Below are positions 42,235 through 53,125 of a stretch of DNA of 64,000 nucleotides, piece after piece. Position 1 is the stretch's first letter, and the number at the start of each line of letters is the position of its first letter. Under the pieces are notes generated by a model. The model searched no databases. It was not told the origin of the DNA and was given only the letters and a program-made list of their open reading frames with translations. Source of the DNA: Heligmosomoides polygyrus polygyrus (taxonomy: Eukaryota; Nematoda; Chromadorea; Rhabditida; Heligmosomidae); NCBI GenBank assembly GCA_947396885.1, contig OX377202.1:106886198-106950197 (forward strand). The letters are read 5' to 3'. The position numbers and the translations under genes were made by a program.

Positions 42235-42480
42235 GTCACGACCGAGATCGCTCCTCTCTCCTGTGATTGGCCTGGGTGCACTGTTCCAACGGCGGCTTGT
42301 CGATGAGGCGCCATCGCTCAACCAGGGAATATGAGAAAATCACTGACGTCAGCACATCGATCGGCGCGCGCTGCCTCTCTCGACTCGCGTGCGCCGCAGG
42401 TCGTGTCATCCTACGCATCCGCGACAAGGTCTGCAGACCTTGTGCTCCGGTCTTCCATTCCGGATGGCCGTCATAGAGCC
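42235..42480. repeat. Dispersed repeat, uninterrupted copy
   Basis: Shares CGACCGAGAT, GTGATTGGCCTGGGTGC and AAATCACTGACGTCAGCA blocks with 51365-51470 plus 51814-51950, where a family E element sits in the middle. This copy shows the site without the insertion. Confidence 0.65.
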
Positions 42481-42527
42481 TCGGCCTGGCAGCTCAATAC
42501 GTACTCAATACGGATAGCACCACCAGG

Positions 42528-43468
42528 GCACGGATTCATGAACGATTTACCGGCGGGTAAGTGCAAAATTTACCCCCACTCCCCACTTACGCGCGATTCG
42601 TGAACGCGCGGCGGGAAAAATCCGAGGTAAGTGTCGAGGTAAATGCTACCCCGTCAGCGCGTCGGGGAACATTTACCTCCAAGGCGAGGGTTTTGCTCCG
42701 CGGCCAACTTCTGACCCAATGAATGCCTCCGCTGGCCCTTAGCCAGCTCTGAGCTGGCCGCCAGCCGCAAATTCAATGCCTGGCATGGGAGCCTAGTTGC
42801 CGTCGCCATGCGCACGTCCTTCGCCGCACTTCGGTGAGTTGTTTTACCTTTTGTTTTTCTGTATTAAGCCTGCATTCCATGATATTTGGGCTCTGTGGAC
42901 CATGACGGCCGACAATGTCACTTATTTTTAAGTGAATTGCTTCCTTTAGTGGCATTGGGGGTCGGCTTGGGCCACCATGAGCCTAGTCCAGTAATTTACG
43001 ATTTGCGTGGGTGGACTATGCCCGTCCGCCACTTTAGCCCTCCTTGGCATATGTTGTCTATGGAGGCTACTGGATGGCACCCATTATTAGTCATGTAGGC
43101 CCACATTTACTATTGTTTCTGTACTTCCTGCTATGCTACTAGTTTTCACCCCTCTCCCTCCCTCCCCTCCTCCCCCCTCGCCCAACCCCACATTTCACAT
43201 TTCATTTCCCCTAAATACGATGCTGCTAGTGTTGGTGCCAGCGACGTCCCAGCAGCAAGTGTGACTGCTTGGTTTCGCTGTTAGCTGATGCCAGCGGGCC
43301 AGCGGAAGCATGCACATTGGGTCAGAAATTGGCCGCAGAGCAAATCCCTCGCCTTGGCCGTCATGAATCAGAAAACGGAGGTAAGTTCGGGGAAAGTGGC
43401 GGGTAAATGGCCGTCGAGGTAAGTGGGGGTAGAATTTACCTCCGGCCGCGTTCATGAATCCGGCCCCA
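42528..43468. mobile_element. Family E relative, long form (940 bp)
   Basis: The ends CGGATTCATGAACGATTTAC and CGTTCATGAATCCGGCCCC are inverted. Subterminal GCGGGTAAGTGCAAAATTTA and TTACCTCG motifs repeat inward. A near-identical left half occurs at 59355-59890. No transposase frame. Confidence 0.8.
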
Positions 43469-43593
43469 GGAGAGGGCCATGGTGTCTAGTGACCACTACG
43501 CTCACCCCGCGGCCTCAGAAATCCCAGTCAATAGGCCGAGGAGGACGCCTGATCTTCCTCCTCCATTCCTTGCTAAATGTATGATACAAGTGC

Positions 43594-43620
43594 TGCGACA
43601 CGCCTAACGGCGTGTCTCGC
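43594..43620 (-). other. Hairpin near the Helitron remnant's 3' side
   Basis: GACACGCC and GGCGTGTC flank a 4-nt loop. It lies where a Helitron 3' hairpin would be expected on the minus strand, but no clean CTRR terminus follows at the usual distance. Confidence 0.3.
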
Positions 43621-43756
43621 ACATGCACGCTTCGCGGGGTGATACAGTTAGTCTTTTTCTCAGGAACTACTCTTGTACAAAGAGAGATGTGCGCTTCAAA
43701 AAAATGTATTCATAGCGCAACGAAAATGGTTTAATTTTTTACTCAAACATCTCGGT

Positions 43757-44676
43757 GAATACTACGTTTGATATAGTTTTTCGTCCTGGTGGTAGCCAAA
43801 TTTTGATCTCTGTCGAACACGTGAGAGCGCCACGTACAGTTGACCATAAGAAAAAACTGGGCTGGGGAGGTATACACCGACTCTGTCAAATGTTTGTCCC
43901 TGACTCTTGTTTATTGTCATTGCTTAGGCCAAACGCACAGGAAATTGTCTCTTCTTAAATCTGCACGGTGAGGCGTCATAGGCAGGCGGACAGAATATTA
44001 TTCTAGGAATAAGGACGTACTGTCCTTTGTTCGCTCCAGTTGCAATTTTGCAGCCTAGAATGTACCTATCCATATGTTCAACGGTGAGTCGCGTACCATT
44101 GCATAGACCCTGGTTGACTCTAAGATTCCGCAGAAGCATTATGACTGCTCCTTTCTTTAGATGGAGTTCATGTGCGTGTATCTCTGGGGTGTCAAGCTGT
44201 TTAGAAACTCCAATGAATACTCTGTGTCGTTGTTAGCTTCATTTTCGTCATTCATAACCTCATCTATGCTTCTGTAAATCTTCTCCTGCCCAGGTAGTTT
44301 CGAAAGCACTTTGTTGTTTATCTCCAAAGAGTCGAAATTCCTAGGCGTCAAAATCGCTCTACCGACTGCAGCGGACATATCTTCTAAGGTCACTATATCA
44401 CCAAATATCTCATCTGCTATATCTCCAGAGCTCAGCATATCGTCGGGCACTTCCACTTCATTGGAATCGTTTTGAAGCTCTCCGTTTCCAAGTTGAATTA
44501 GAAAGTTAGACCAACCGATTCCACCGCTGGACGTCCTCACATTCTCAGTCAATCAGTATTTAATAAAACGAGGCCACAGTGGGGAGCTCTTGATAGAAAC
44601 GTTCAGAATTTTGGACTGCTTTTGGCACGACAGGAGGAATTTGTCTGAAGTCACCTCCTAGGATAATCCAGATGCC
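43757..44676 (-). pseudogene. Helitron PIF1-like helicase, C-terminal half, broken
   Basis: On the minus strand, frames give the tail of a RepHel protein: IILGGDFRQIPPVVPKA (helicase motif III region, near 44670), SSPLWPRFIKY after a frameshift, WSNFLIQLGNGELQND, VGRAILTPRNFDSLEINN, KVLSKLPGQEKIYRSIDEV, EFLNSLTP, LLRNLRVNQGLCNGTRLTV (44139-44080), FKKRQFPVRLA, and [20 protein letters not shown] with [11 protein letters not shown] (motif VI, about 43850). The wording and order match Helitron/PIF1 helicases. The Rep domain and 5' helicase motifs are absent; a minisatellite-like region begins where they should be. Stops and frameshifts make it non-functional. Confidence 0.92.
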
Positions 44677-45600
44677 TCCTGCCTCTTAATCCAGTTGCCT
44701 CTAGCGCGACGTAGAGGACCTTTTTTTCTGAATCGAGACGTTTAGAAATACGTGTAGTTGCCGTTGAGTCAAGCAGGAGGAGGCTATACTTCCTCTGTAG
44801 ATCAGCATCCCATGTTGAATTCTGAAAGCGCCTGCACGCCGCAGCACGCCGGTGACACAATTCCTTAATTCAGATGCTTCTAGGGCGGCGTAGAGGACCT
44901 GTCCTCTGAAACCAGCACCTCAGAAGACCCACCTTCTGAACGCAGAGGATCAAAAGCGCGCACAGTTGCCGCTGTGTCGAGCATGAAGAGGCTGCGCATA
45001 TGGCAGATTCCTTGTTTCGCGTATAAATTTTCTTACGGCTCCCTTCTTGCTGGTTCCCCTCCTGGTTCCGCCTCCAGGTCCCTTGTTCCTGGTCGATCTC
45101 TCTCCCCCCCCCCCTTAGGAATCCTCGTTAATACTCTCCCCAATTAAGTAGCTCTCCTACGCTCACACACAACGACGGCGAGCGAACGCCCATTGCGTGT
45201 CATCGGTGTCACATCTTCTAAATCCGTACTCTCTTATTGGTAATGGATCCCCTTACTGATCCTCTTAACTGCTCCCCCCGATTGCTAACTCCCTACTGGT
45301 CCCTCCTTAATGCTTCATTGATCCCCCTATCGACCCCCCCCCCCACCTTCCCGGTGCTTCCTCCAAGTCGCTACCTCCTAGTCGCTGTTGATTCTCCGCC
45401 CTCGAAGTCCCCCCTTATACTCTTCCCCCTTTAGTGGTTATGCTAATGGCACGAAGTCGGCGGCACGGCTTCTGAATCTGGACGCTCAGGAACGCGCGTA
45501 AGTGCTGTTGTGTCAAGCAGTAAAAGGATGCGCTTTTTGTGCTGCAGCAATTCCCACGTTCAATGGGAAATTTCGACCGCGCTGTGGATGATACAGCGTA
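44677..45600. repeat. Degenerate satellite-like DNA, pyrimidine-rich
   Basis: Units with GGCGTAGAGGACCT, CTTCTGAAT and GTTGCCGCTGTGTC-like motifs recur at about 44700, 44880 and 45480. 45040-45420 is CT-rich with C runs. Related to 55.3-55.9 kb and 57.4-57.7 kb. Confidence 0.55.
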
Positions 45601-45602
45601 CC

Positions 45603-46000
45603 ACACTTATTAGATTAGATAGATCATTCGACCGCTCTCGCTGTGGATGATGCGGCCTTCCTCACTTAGGTTAGATCACTCGACCGCTCCCGCTGTGGGT
45701 GATGCAGCGTACCTCACTTAGGTTAGATCATTCGACCGCTCTCGCTATGGGTGATGCGGCGTACCTAACTTAGGTTAGATCATTCGACCGCTCTCGCTGT
45801 GGGTGGTGCGGCGTACATAACTTAAGTTAGATCATTCGACCGCTCTCGCTATGGGTGATGCGGCGTACCCAACTTAGGTTAGATCATTCGACCGCTCTCG
45901 CTGTGGGTGATGCGGCGTACCTCACTTATGTTAGATCATTCGACCGCTCTCGCTGTTGGTGATGCGGCGAATGTGGCGTATCTCACTTAGATTAGATCAC
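45603..46000 (+). repeat. 52-bp minisatellite, about 7 units
   Basis: The unit begins CACTTAGGTTAGATCATTCG and continues ACCGCTCTCGCTGTGGGTGA then TGCGGCGTACCT. Starts at 45721 and 45773 confirm the 52-bp step. Confidence 0.9.
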
Positions 46001-46085
46001 TCGACGGACAAACTCTTTTATATATAGGTGATGATTAGATTAGATCACTCGACGGACAAACTCTTTTATATATAGGTGATGATAC
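45990..46085 (+). repeat. 48-bp duplicated unit
   Basis: ATTAGATCACTCGACGGACA followed by AACTCTTTTATATATAGGTG occurs twice, 48 bp apart and essentially identical. It shares its start with the 52-bp units. Confidence 0.88.
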
Positions 46086-46640
46086 GCACGTATGGAAACG
46101 AGCATCATGGATAGCTATGCGTCATGCTGGAGGGATTGGGTGATTCCCTTATCTACCAAAGTTGCCAAAGTTGTTCTGTTCATGTCTATGTATTGTTGTA
46201 TGCGAGTAGGGTTCTACCCTGTGTTTGGAGATTTCCTTCCGTGGAGGAGCCAGGTGGTAGGAGGCAAAGGGAAGGATCAGGCGGTAGCTGGAGCTTCATC
46301 AATACGATGTGTAGGCAATACACTATAAACATGGCTGATACGTACAGTTCTCCTCCCAACTGGGTTAGGTAACATCTATGTGACCTACGCTTGGCCATGG
46401 GGCGATTAGCAGCCCTACGGGCAGGGGGTTCTTACTTAGATCTAACCAGATTCTCCTGATATCGCGTCATATCGACGTGGCCATTTTCGATATCCACCGA
46501 CACCATGGTCAGTCGATATGGAGGAGGGTCGTTGAGCGGTTGGTGGCGGATCGCGGCTCTTCCACCGCCGCTACAGGAGAGCACTGGGGGACGGGAGCAG
46601 TTCCTGCACGAGCACCTTGGACGCACTACACCCTGGAGTC
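46086..46640. other. No gene recognised
   Basis: Open frames on both strands but no domain or splice pattern I trust. Confidence 0.4.
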
Positions 46641-46840
46641 CCTTGCGCTCGAAGAGCGCACAACCCATCTCCGATGTCCCCCTCAGCGACGAAAGCATTC
46701 TTGGCACGAGCCGCCTGGATGGCCCACACCCCGGAGTCCCTTCCCTAGCCGAGTTGTGCGCTCGAAGAGCGCACAACTCATCCCCGATGTCCCCCTTAGC
46801 GACGAAAGCAGTCTCGGCACGGATTGATGTGCAAGTTTGC
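46641..46840 (+). repeat. 113-bp tandem duplication
   Basis: GCGCTCGAAGAGCGCACAAC at 46645 recurs at 46758, each followed by CCGATGTCCCCCT.AGCGACG and AAAGCA. The unit itself contains the palindrome GCGCTC..GAGCGC. Confidence 0.8.
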
Positions 46841-46929
46841 GTGGTACTCCAGCAGGAGCTGGCATATTGCCAGCGGAGCAAGTGGTTAGTTCTAATGGCT
46901 ATCCGGGCAGGGGTCGTGTATGGCGGTGG

Positions 46930-47280
46930 GACAATAATTTCTGCTGGATGGCTTTTAAAGAATAAGGCCGAGCGTTGTCCTGGAGCAAGACGGCCCCTTC
47001 TCTTGATGGAGAACCGGTTGGGAAAGTCTGATGGTAGGGAAAACTCATCTTCCTATACATATCCTTTCATCTGTTATAATACTTGATTGTCTAGTGATTG
47101 TCTAGCGCCATCCTCCAACCAGGAACAGGATTGTCCTCGAAGTCAAAATCTCCAGAAGAAAACTTTTCGAACCAATACCTCACTACACGCTCAGAAAGCT
47201 ATTCCAAGGTGATCCTTACGTAAACCTATCTACAGGTCGGTGTTGTGCATCCATGAATAAACAGGGTGTTACATAAGGAT
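46930..47280 (-). pseudogene. Mariner-family transposase remnant
   Basis: On the minus strand an N-terminal DNA-binding piece reads LSERVVRYWFEKFSSGDFD (about 47200-47140). Further on, VLLQDNARPYSLKAIQQKLL (about 46995-46940) is the second catalytic Asp block. The intervening part is deleted. CAGGGTGTTACATAAGG near 47263 may be its terminal repeat. Inactive. It lies directly upstream of the secreted-protein gene. Confidence 0.75.
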
Positions 47281-47287
47281 AACGCTG

Positions 47288-47305
47288 TGATAACGTCTGA
47301 TAAGT
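47288..47305 (+). promoter_or_regulatory. Two GATA-factor sites upstream of a start codon
   Basis: TGATAA at 47288 and CTGATAAG at 47298 lie about 110 nt before the ATG of the secreted-protein gene. TGATAAG is the consensus for nematode intestinal GATA factors such as ELT-2, so gut expression is a reasonable guess. Confidence 0.35.
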
Positions 47306-47405
47306 CGAGTGGCGAGTACAGTCACAGACCTACTCCACCTCATTAAGCCCCCTGCTGTGTCGGCGAGTGATCGGCTCGAAGACGTCGTCAGCTACATTGT
47401 CACCG

Positions 47406-50400
47406 ATGGCTCGTATTCTAGGAGTGCTTCTGTTCATCTCATTGACCACTAGCACGTGTGCAGAATGTAAGTTCTTACAGAAGCAAACTAGGAACAATAG
47501 GTGGTAGGTAACTAATTACAAGTTTCAGTCCACCTCTTCGAATTGACGAGCGCAACGGCGTGGCTTACCAAGAACGGTGTAGAAGACGCAGAATCTATCA
47601 TCAACTCAGCAGATGATATTTTGGGTAGCAACTCTGACTTTGTGAGTAAAGAATATTATCTCGAAGGAGCGAGAGGGGTGGGGCTAAATTTCAAGGCGCG
47701 ATATGGGAATAGGGGCGCAGTGATTTTGACTGCCCCTTGCTATCCCCATTTTCGGCCTCCTAGGCTGTGACAGAGCGCATCCTGTCTGGGTTAGGGCTCG
47801 TCAACGACTCACATAAATTTAGCACAGAATTCACAGCAAGAAAATCAGGTAACGCGGCTTATCGCTCACCATATCGCTTGATAAGCCGCGCTATCAGTGA
47901 GTTCAGCTGTAATTTTCTCCGTTAAATTGCTGTAAAGCGGCTTTCGCACTGCCAGTGCTGCTGTTGCAGCAACGAGCAACGAAAAAGGGGTGGAGCTCGA
48001 TGCTTGATGCAGCCGCAACGCGTGAGATAAGACAATGAGATAAGACCTGTGATATGCCTCCGTAGACGAGCACCAGCAACAAGAAATGACGGCGGTCATT
48101 CCTTGTTGCTGAGGCCGCGGCGGAACCGTTGCGCAACCGATGCCGGTGTTGCTGATGGGTGGTTGCGGCAAGGACAGTGTGAAAGATGAAAGGTCGTTGA
48201 TGAATCTGCCCCTGGTCTTGCTTATGTCCGTCGTCTGGTGATCGGTCTAGGCGTTCCGGGCGCAACTAGTGGACGGAGGGTGCAGTCCATCAGTACTCGA
48301 AAAAGTTACGGGTTTTTACCAGTTTGACCTAGGCCCCTCTCGGTGGAACTTGCATTACATGTACGTACGCGTACAATGGGGAAAATTCCACGTCACCAAA
48401 CCCGACTGCTATGGTCAAGGCGGTCGAAGCCAAGGACTGCCCCCCCCCCGTCCACGTGTTGCGCCGCGTTCCGTTACACGAAATCATAGCCGCCTGAGCG
48501 GCGCAGTCGACAGACGACAAACGTCGCGCCGTTAGGCGACGGAAATATAATATAACATTCAAGTGACTGGCTTGCGAAGATCTTGTGTAATGGCATCCAT
48601 AGGCCGGATTCATCAACGACTTACGTAACTTTAACGGAGAATTGTAAGCGAAAAGCTCAGACAACGCGGCTTACCGCTCACCATGTCGCTTGATAAGCCG
48701 CGTTGTCTGAGCTCTCCGTTTACAATTCTCCGTTAATGTTACGTAAGTCGTTGAAGAATCCGGCCACATGATGAATGTAATGACATAGCAAAGTGTGGGA
48801 AAGTGCAGAACTCTTGCGTCCTTCGACAAAGATGCGAAAGAGAAAGACAGAGAAAGGCGAAGATGAGACTCGACGCTACATTTACAACGATGAAATTTTC
48901 ACGGTCTAAGGGCGGAAGAATGTCCCGCCCTTCAGCACAACTCCACAACCTTTGCTCCGCCCGGATGCCACGAGCACCCAACCAAAAATTGTGGTTTCAA
49001 CCTAACTGCCAAAGCACTGGGCCCGAAGCCGTGCACTGCGAAACACCCCTCGTCGCTATGCAGGCTGTGGTGTATGCTGCGCGGGTTGTGCGAGAATCGC
49101 TCCCGCGGCAAAGAAAGCAAAAATCGATGCGGCGGCGTTCCACCACGTTGTTGTTGTTGTAACGCGCCCCGGACAACTCGTCCGTGAAAATTTCATCGTT
49201 GTAAGTGTAGCGTCGAGTGCGAAGCTCCATGAGGTGTCTCATGCAGCTTGCAGTAGACTTTTGAGTAAGATTTAAGCATTTGCTCCCACACTTTGAATTC
49301 CCCAGGAACTGTTTTATGTCAAAAGGAGTACCACGACAGTTTGCGCCATAACCAATCAAATACGTTCTCTAAATCAGGGAAGGTAATATACACTGCTTTC
49401 AGGTTCCTGTGGTATATGTTTCGCAATACTGGTATTGTTAAAAAACTAGTACTTTCATTTAGCTATTTGTTTAGAAACTCTAATAATTCGTAGAGAAAAA
49501 TCTTGAAGACAGGCATTTCACTTAAGAACATTTCATGCCGATCGTGTTGCACACACGGTCGTACGCATAATCTCATAACCGGCCCTTGGCGCGGCGTCTG
49601 AAACTAATCCGTAGCGCAGAGAATATACAGCGTGGTCCACATGAAGTGTTACGCAGAAAACTTTATTTAACTTTGCACAGACCAACTCAAATAAGAAAAA
49701 TGTACAATCATTCGGAAGGCAAGAAAATTCTACATAATACATCATACATCTCGTTCAAAATGAGCTGCTTTGGCTTCAATGCAAGCGTCCAGCCTCTTTC
49801 GGAAATTCTTGAGGATGCATGCGGTCATTTCCGGTCAAATTCCGTCCCATCCCTTCTCCATAGCTCTCTGGCGAATCCAGTGAGCTGTGTCTGAAAGAGC
49901 AGACTTTTTGCTCCAGGAATGACCAGATGACGAAATCAATAAGGCGAGTTTGAAGACCGAACATCCTTCGTCCACAAATCCGAAAAATTGAACTCACACC
50001 ATTGCAGAGTCTTCTTGGCACCCTGAGCTGGTGCGCAATCTTGCTGGAAGGTCCAGTCAATGTCTCTAGCATTTTTTTGTACACAAGGTATCACCATACC
50101 CTCCAGGATTCGCTTCCGGAGTTCTACATTGATCTTAACTTCTCCTTGAATAAAAACATGCTTAGTCTTGCCCAGGCCCGATATTCAAGCCCATACCACC
50201 AAGAGCTGTGGAAAATGAGCTCTTCCGACGATGACGGCTCTTGAACATCCTTTTGGCAGCAGTTTCCGTTAATCCTGCACATTTTGGTGTGGTTCGACGG
50301 TAAATATCTTCTCGTCTGTGAATAGAATCCGGTCGACCTTGTCACCGCGTGTAAGGGCCTTCACCTTTCTGTATTTCTCCAATCTAAATCCTTCGTTTCC

Positions 50401-51232
50401 TCAGTGAGGTGCTGCCCTTTAGCGAACTTGTAGCGATACAATCCCAGATCATCGTTGACCAGTCGTTGTATAGTTGAGCGAATTACGCTGTGGTCCTTAG
50501 CTAGCATTCTGATGCTTATTGCAGGATTTCGGTGAAGTTCCCTTTTATGGCCCTTCGAAGGGCAGGAGTAATTGAAATTCGTAGTGGTCTTCCTCTCGGA
50601 CGATTTTCGATCGATACAGTCTCGTAGAAACGTTTGATGACGCGGTGAACTTTCATCCGATACAGCTTGAGCATCTTTGAAATCGTGGAAACGGACGACC
50701 GGCGTTCTAGTAACTACTGCTGAACGATCCTCAAATGAAACGCCTACCTAGAAACGGAGAACAAAGCTGACCATGGTTGGACTAAGAGATACGGAGAATA
50801 CGGAAAACACCACAGCGAAGCACAAAAAAGCGAGAAATTTCCGAAAATGGACTTTTCTAGCTCGTAACATTTCATGTGGACCACCCTGTACATGTGACAC
50901 TCCACCCATTGGAAGCATCACTAGCAGCTCACTTCTTAATAGCAAACCCTTCCACTTCAACTACAGCTACATAAATTGATCCTTTGCAGGAGCAAACTAT
51001 AACCCGAACAGCTGAAAGCGAGTTCAGATACCTGCAATCCGTATTCACGAGATTTCGAAAGCTGTTTCAGCGCTTGAGGCCTGAACCTCAGGCATTAATG
51101 GCGGATGTGAGTATTTTGTTGAAAACCCGGTATGCTCTGAAACTACCGAATCTAGAAGCGTTTCAGATGCTCAACGGCGCTCTACATGTTGTACGCGGAT
51201 CGATGGAGCGGTGGGAAGTGGAGGAAAGGTAG
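47406..51232 (+). CDS. Small secreted protein, four exons, function unknown
   Basis: Exons 47406-47466, 47529-47641, 50990-51106 and 51167-51232 join in phase to 118 codons and a TAG stop. Donors are GTAAGT, GTGAGT and GTGAGT; acceptors are TTTCAG, TTTGCAG and TTTCAG. CGTCAG, 14 nt before the ATG, could take a spliced leader. Residues 1-19 (MARILGVLLFISLTTSTCA) form a clear signal peptide. The mature part is polar and mostly helical by composition, with SATAWLTKNGVEDAESIIN, EQTITRTAESEFRYLQSVFT and a basic RFRKLFQRLRPEP stretch, and no cysteine pattern. I do not recognise the family. Intron 2 (3.3 kb) holds two family E foldbacks and a mariner-type element ending 101 bp before exon 3. The third intron is 60 nt with no stop, so it could also be retained, adding 20 residues. 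Confidence 0.65.
47793..48213. repeat. Family E foldback split by an insert
   Basis: 47793-47940 contains nearly a whole foldback (GCTCGTCAACGACTCACATA, GCGGCTTATCGCTCACCATA and its complement, GTAATTTTCTCCGTTAAATT). The expected right terminus, GGTCGTTGATGAATCTGCCC, appears only at about 48193, after about 250 bp of unrelated sequence. Confidence 0.7.
48305..48450. repeat. Dispersed repeat shared with 16403-16660
   Basis: GTACGTACGCGTACAATGGG, AAAATTCCACGTCACC and GTCAAGGCGGTCGAAGCC match in order, followed by a C run. Confidence 0.6.
48602..48766. repeat. Family E foldback, well preserved
   Basis: GGCCGGATTCATCAACGACT to AGTCGTTGAAGAATCCGGCC with one terminal difference. GTAACTTTAACGGAGAATTG and CAACGCGGCTTA are mirrored in the arms. 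Confidence 0.88.
48767..49627. other. Intronic, no exon recognised
   Basis: Within intron 2 of the secreted-protein gene. A few open frames on both strands, none with splice support. Confidence 0.4.
49628..50888 (-). mobile_element. maT/mariner-type DNA transposon, 1.26 kb
   Basis: The ends CAGCGTGGTCCACATGAAGT and, inverted, CAGGGTGGTCCACATGAAAT are terminal inverted repeats, flanked by TA on both sides (49626-49627 and 50889-50890). The length is normal for the superfamily. The transposase is on the minus strand. Confidence 0.92.
49750..50720 (-). pseudogene. Transposase of the maT/mariner element, decayed
   Basis: Minus-strand pieces in order: a DNA-binding region with SIRMLAKDHSVIRSTIQRLV (about 50530), YRYKFAKGQHLTEETKDLDW, RILFTDEKIFTVEPHQN (first catalytic Asp, about 50320), GLGKTKHVFIQGEVKINVEL, and DIDWTFQQDCAPA (second Asp, about 50060). 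The C-terminal KRLDACIKAK-like tail is near 49800. The third Asp block (SPDLNP type) is deleted or scrambled. Several stops and shifts. The wording matches maT-type (DD37D-like) mariner transposases. Confidence 0.85.
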
Positions 51233-51364
51233 CAAAGAAGGCTGCTATGACATTATCCTCAACCATGTTCTTCCTAGAATTCAACTATATAAGTTGAATT
51301 TGACATACGCAACAAACTCACTTATCTATTGTTAGCCGGGTTAGGATACTCTTTCTCAATTACA

Positions 51365-51950
51365 CACTACGTTGCGACCGAGATGGCCTCTTTCCCAGGT
51401 GATCGGCATGGGCGCGCTGGGTATCAACGTGGGTTTCTAACGAGGTAGCTTCGATTACCCTGGGCCCGGATTCATCAGCGACTTATCGGCCGGCAACGAT
51501 GGAACTTACCGCCGAACCGCCACGTGCCGCAATTCGTCAACGCGCGGCGTAGTAGGTTTCTGGTGAAAACCGTTGTAACAGCTACCCATAGAGAGTCGGG
51601 TAAACGACGCGGTGAATACCAGCAACGTTCTACTGCTAATGTCTGACCCAATGGCAGCGAGTTGAGCGCGCTACCAAGTGTCTCCCGGTGCATGCGTGGC
51701 GTCCTTCACGGCGTCCTTCGTGAATCACAAGGACCGGTAAGATTCTAGCAAGCAGCCGGTTAGGTAAACCTGTGGTAACGATTGGGCGGCTCATTTGTTG
51801 ATGAATCCGGACCTTGATAGTATGGGAAATCACCGATGTCAGCAGTCGATGCGCCAGAGCTGCCACTCTCGACACTCGCGGCTGGCGCTGAGCGACCCTG
51901 CGCTCCCTTGGCGAGGTTCGCTTCACTTGTTCTCTTTCCACCCATTCCGT
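51365..51950. mobile_element. Family E-type element (51469-51813) inside a dispersed repeat
   Basis: The inner element has GGCCCGGATTCATCAGCGAC and TTGTTGATGAATCCGGACC ends. The repeat around it matches 42235-42480, where nothing is inserted. Confidence 0.75.
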
Positions 51951-52962
51951 AAGGTCGCCGTTTGGCTTCGTCCCCTTCGTTTTGTTGCAGTACCAAACCA
52001 GCACGTTTGCAGCAAAGGTAGGGGACGGCGAGGTATAGTTGGCACTGTGCTCACCCTAGCTACCTCGGGAAACGAATTTATAACCGACCCGGAAGAATCT
52101 CTGCTACGAGCCGCCCTCATCTACCCCATCCTCTCTATTATCATTCATTACGTATTCGTATATCATTAATCCACATCTTTAACCACAGGGCAGGGAGGCA
52201 GAACTTGCCGTGCCACGCCAACACACATTTGATTTACGAATTTGCGCAGCAACGGCGTCGGCCGAGTTTGGCAGGCAAACATGGCCGATTTCCGCCGGCA
52301 AGGATCGAGTGTTCATGAACGATGCGGCGAAATTGGGGATGAGCGCCGAAACTCCAAGGCTCCGCCCCAGTTTAGCCGCTCGTCGCCTGTTCTCGCGTCG
52401 CGAAAGTGTGCGGAGACCATAAGATCCTGCTAGAATTTGAAACTCTGGTAAGAAAAAGAAGTACGCAAGGCCGTCGTCACAACAAAGCACCCCTAACACG
52501 CATTGCCCTCCTAGCTAGGGTGTAGTATGACTGCGCCAACGATCATTAGCGATGCTACAGTTCAAATTTAGACTCGAGGGTAAAGCGCAAAGGATGACAA
52601 GTGCCGATCGGGAAAACCTTTTCAGAACGTTCCCCTCTACAAGATATTACTGTGAGTCTATAGAAGGAACACGCAACAGAAGCCACCTGGTACTGTACGT
52701 CATACAATACGCCTTTTTCAGTTCAAGAAGAAGACGCTTTCTAATGAGACTGTCTATCTTCGTAAGGCGTGTATTTCTGTTGTGGAAAGAAGAAAGTAAT
52801 AAACCCATTTTTCCATGCTGTCTAATTGCCCTTACCAAACACCAAACAGCACAAAAGTAGAAAAAAGTAAATGTTAGAAACAGGTATAGAAAAATCAATC
52901 GAGTCAGGGGGATGGATCCACTTGACATTCTCACCTAAATTAAGCTAGAAATCATCCTTGGG
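51951..52962. other. No gene recognised
   Basis: Several overlapping frames, no recognised domain. TCATGAACGATGC near 52314 recalls family E ends but has no partner. Confidence 0.4.
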
Positions 52963-53125
52963 TCGGATTCATCAACGATTTAAGCCATTTAGCAGAGAAA
53001 ATACAGCCGAAATCCCTGATAGCGCGGATTATCAAGCGATGTAGTGAAGCGCTTCGCCGCGCTATCAGAGATTCCGGCTGTATTTTCTCTGTTAAATTGC
53101 TGTAAGCCTGATAATCCGTCCGATG
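52963..53125. repeat. Family E foldback
   Basis: GTCGGATTCATCAACGATTT at the left; GAGAAAATACAGCCGAAATC is mirrored by GATTCCGGCTGTATTTTCTC. The right terminus (CTGATAATCCGTCCGA) is diverged. Confidence 0.8.

Noticed and set aside
46432..47086. 150-190 residue overlapping frames on both strands
   Set aside because: They overlap a 113-bp tandem duplication and a mariner relic; no splice signals or domain support.
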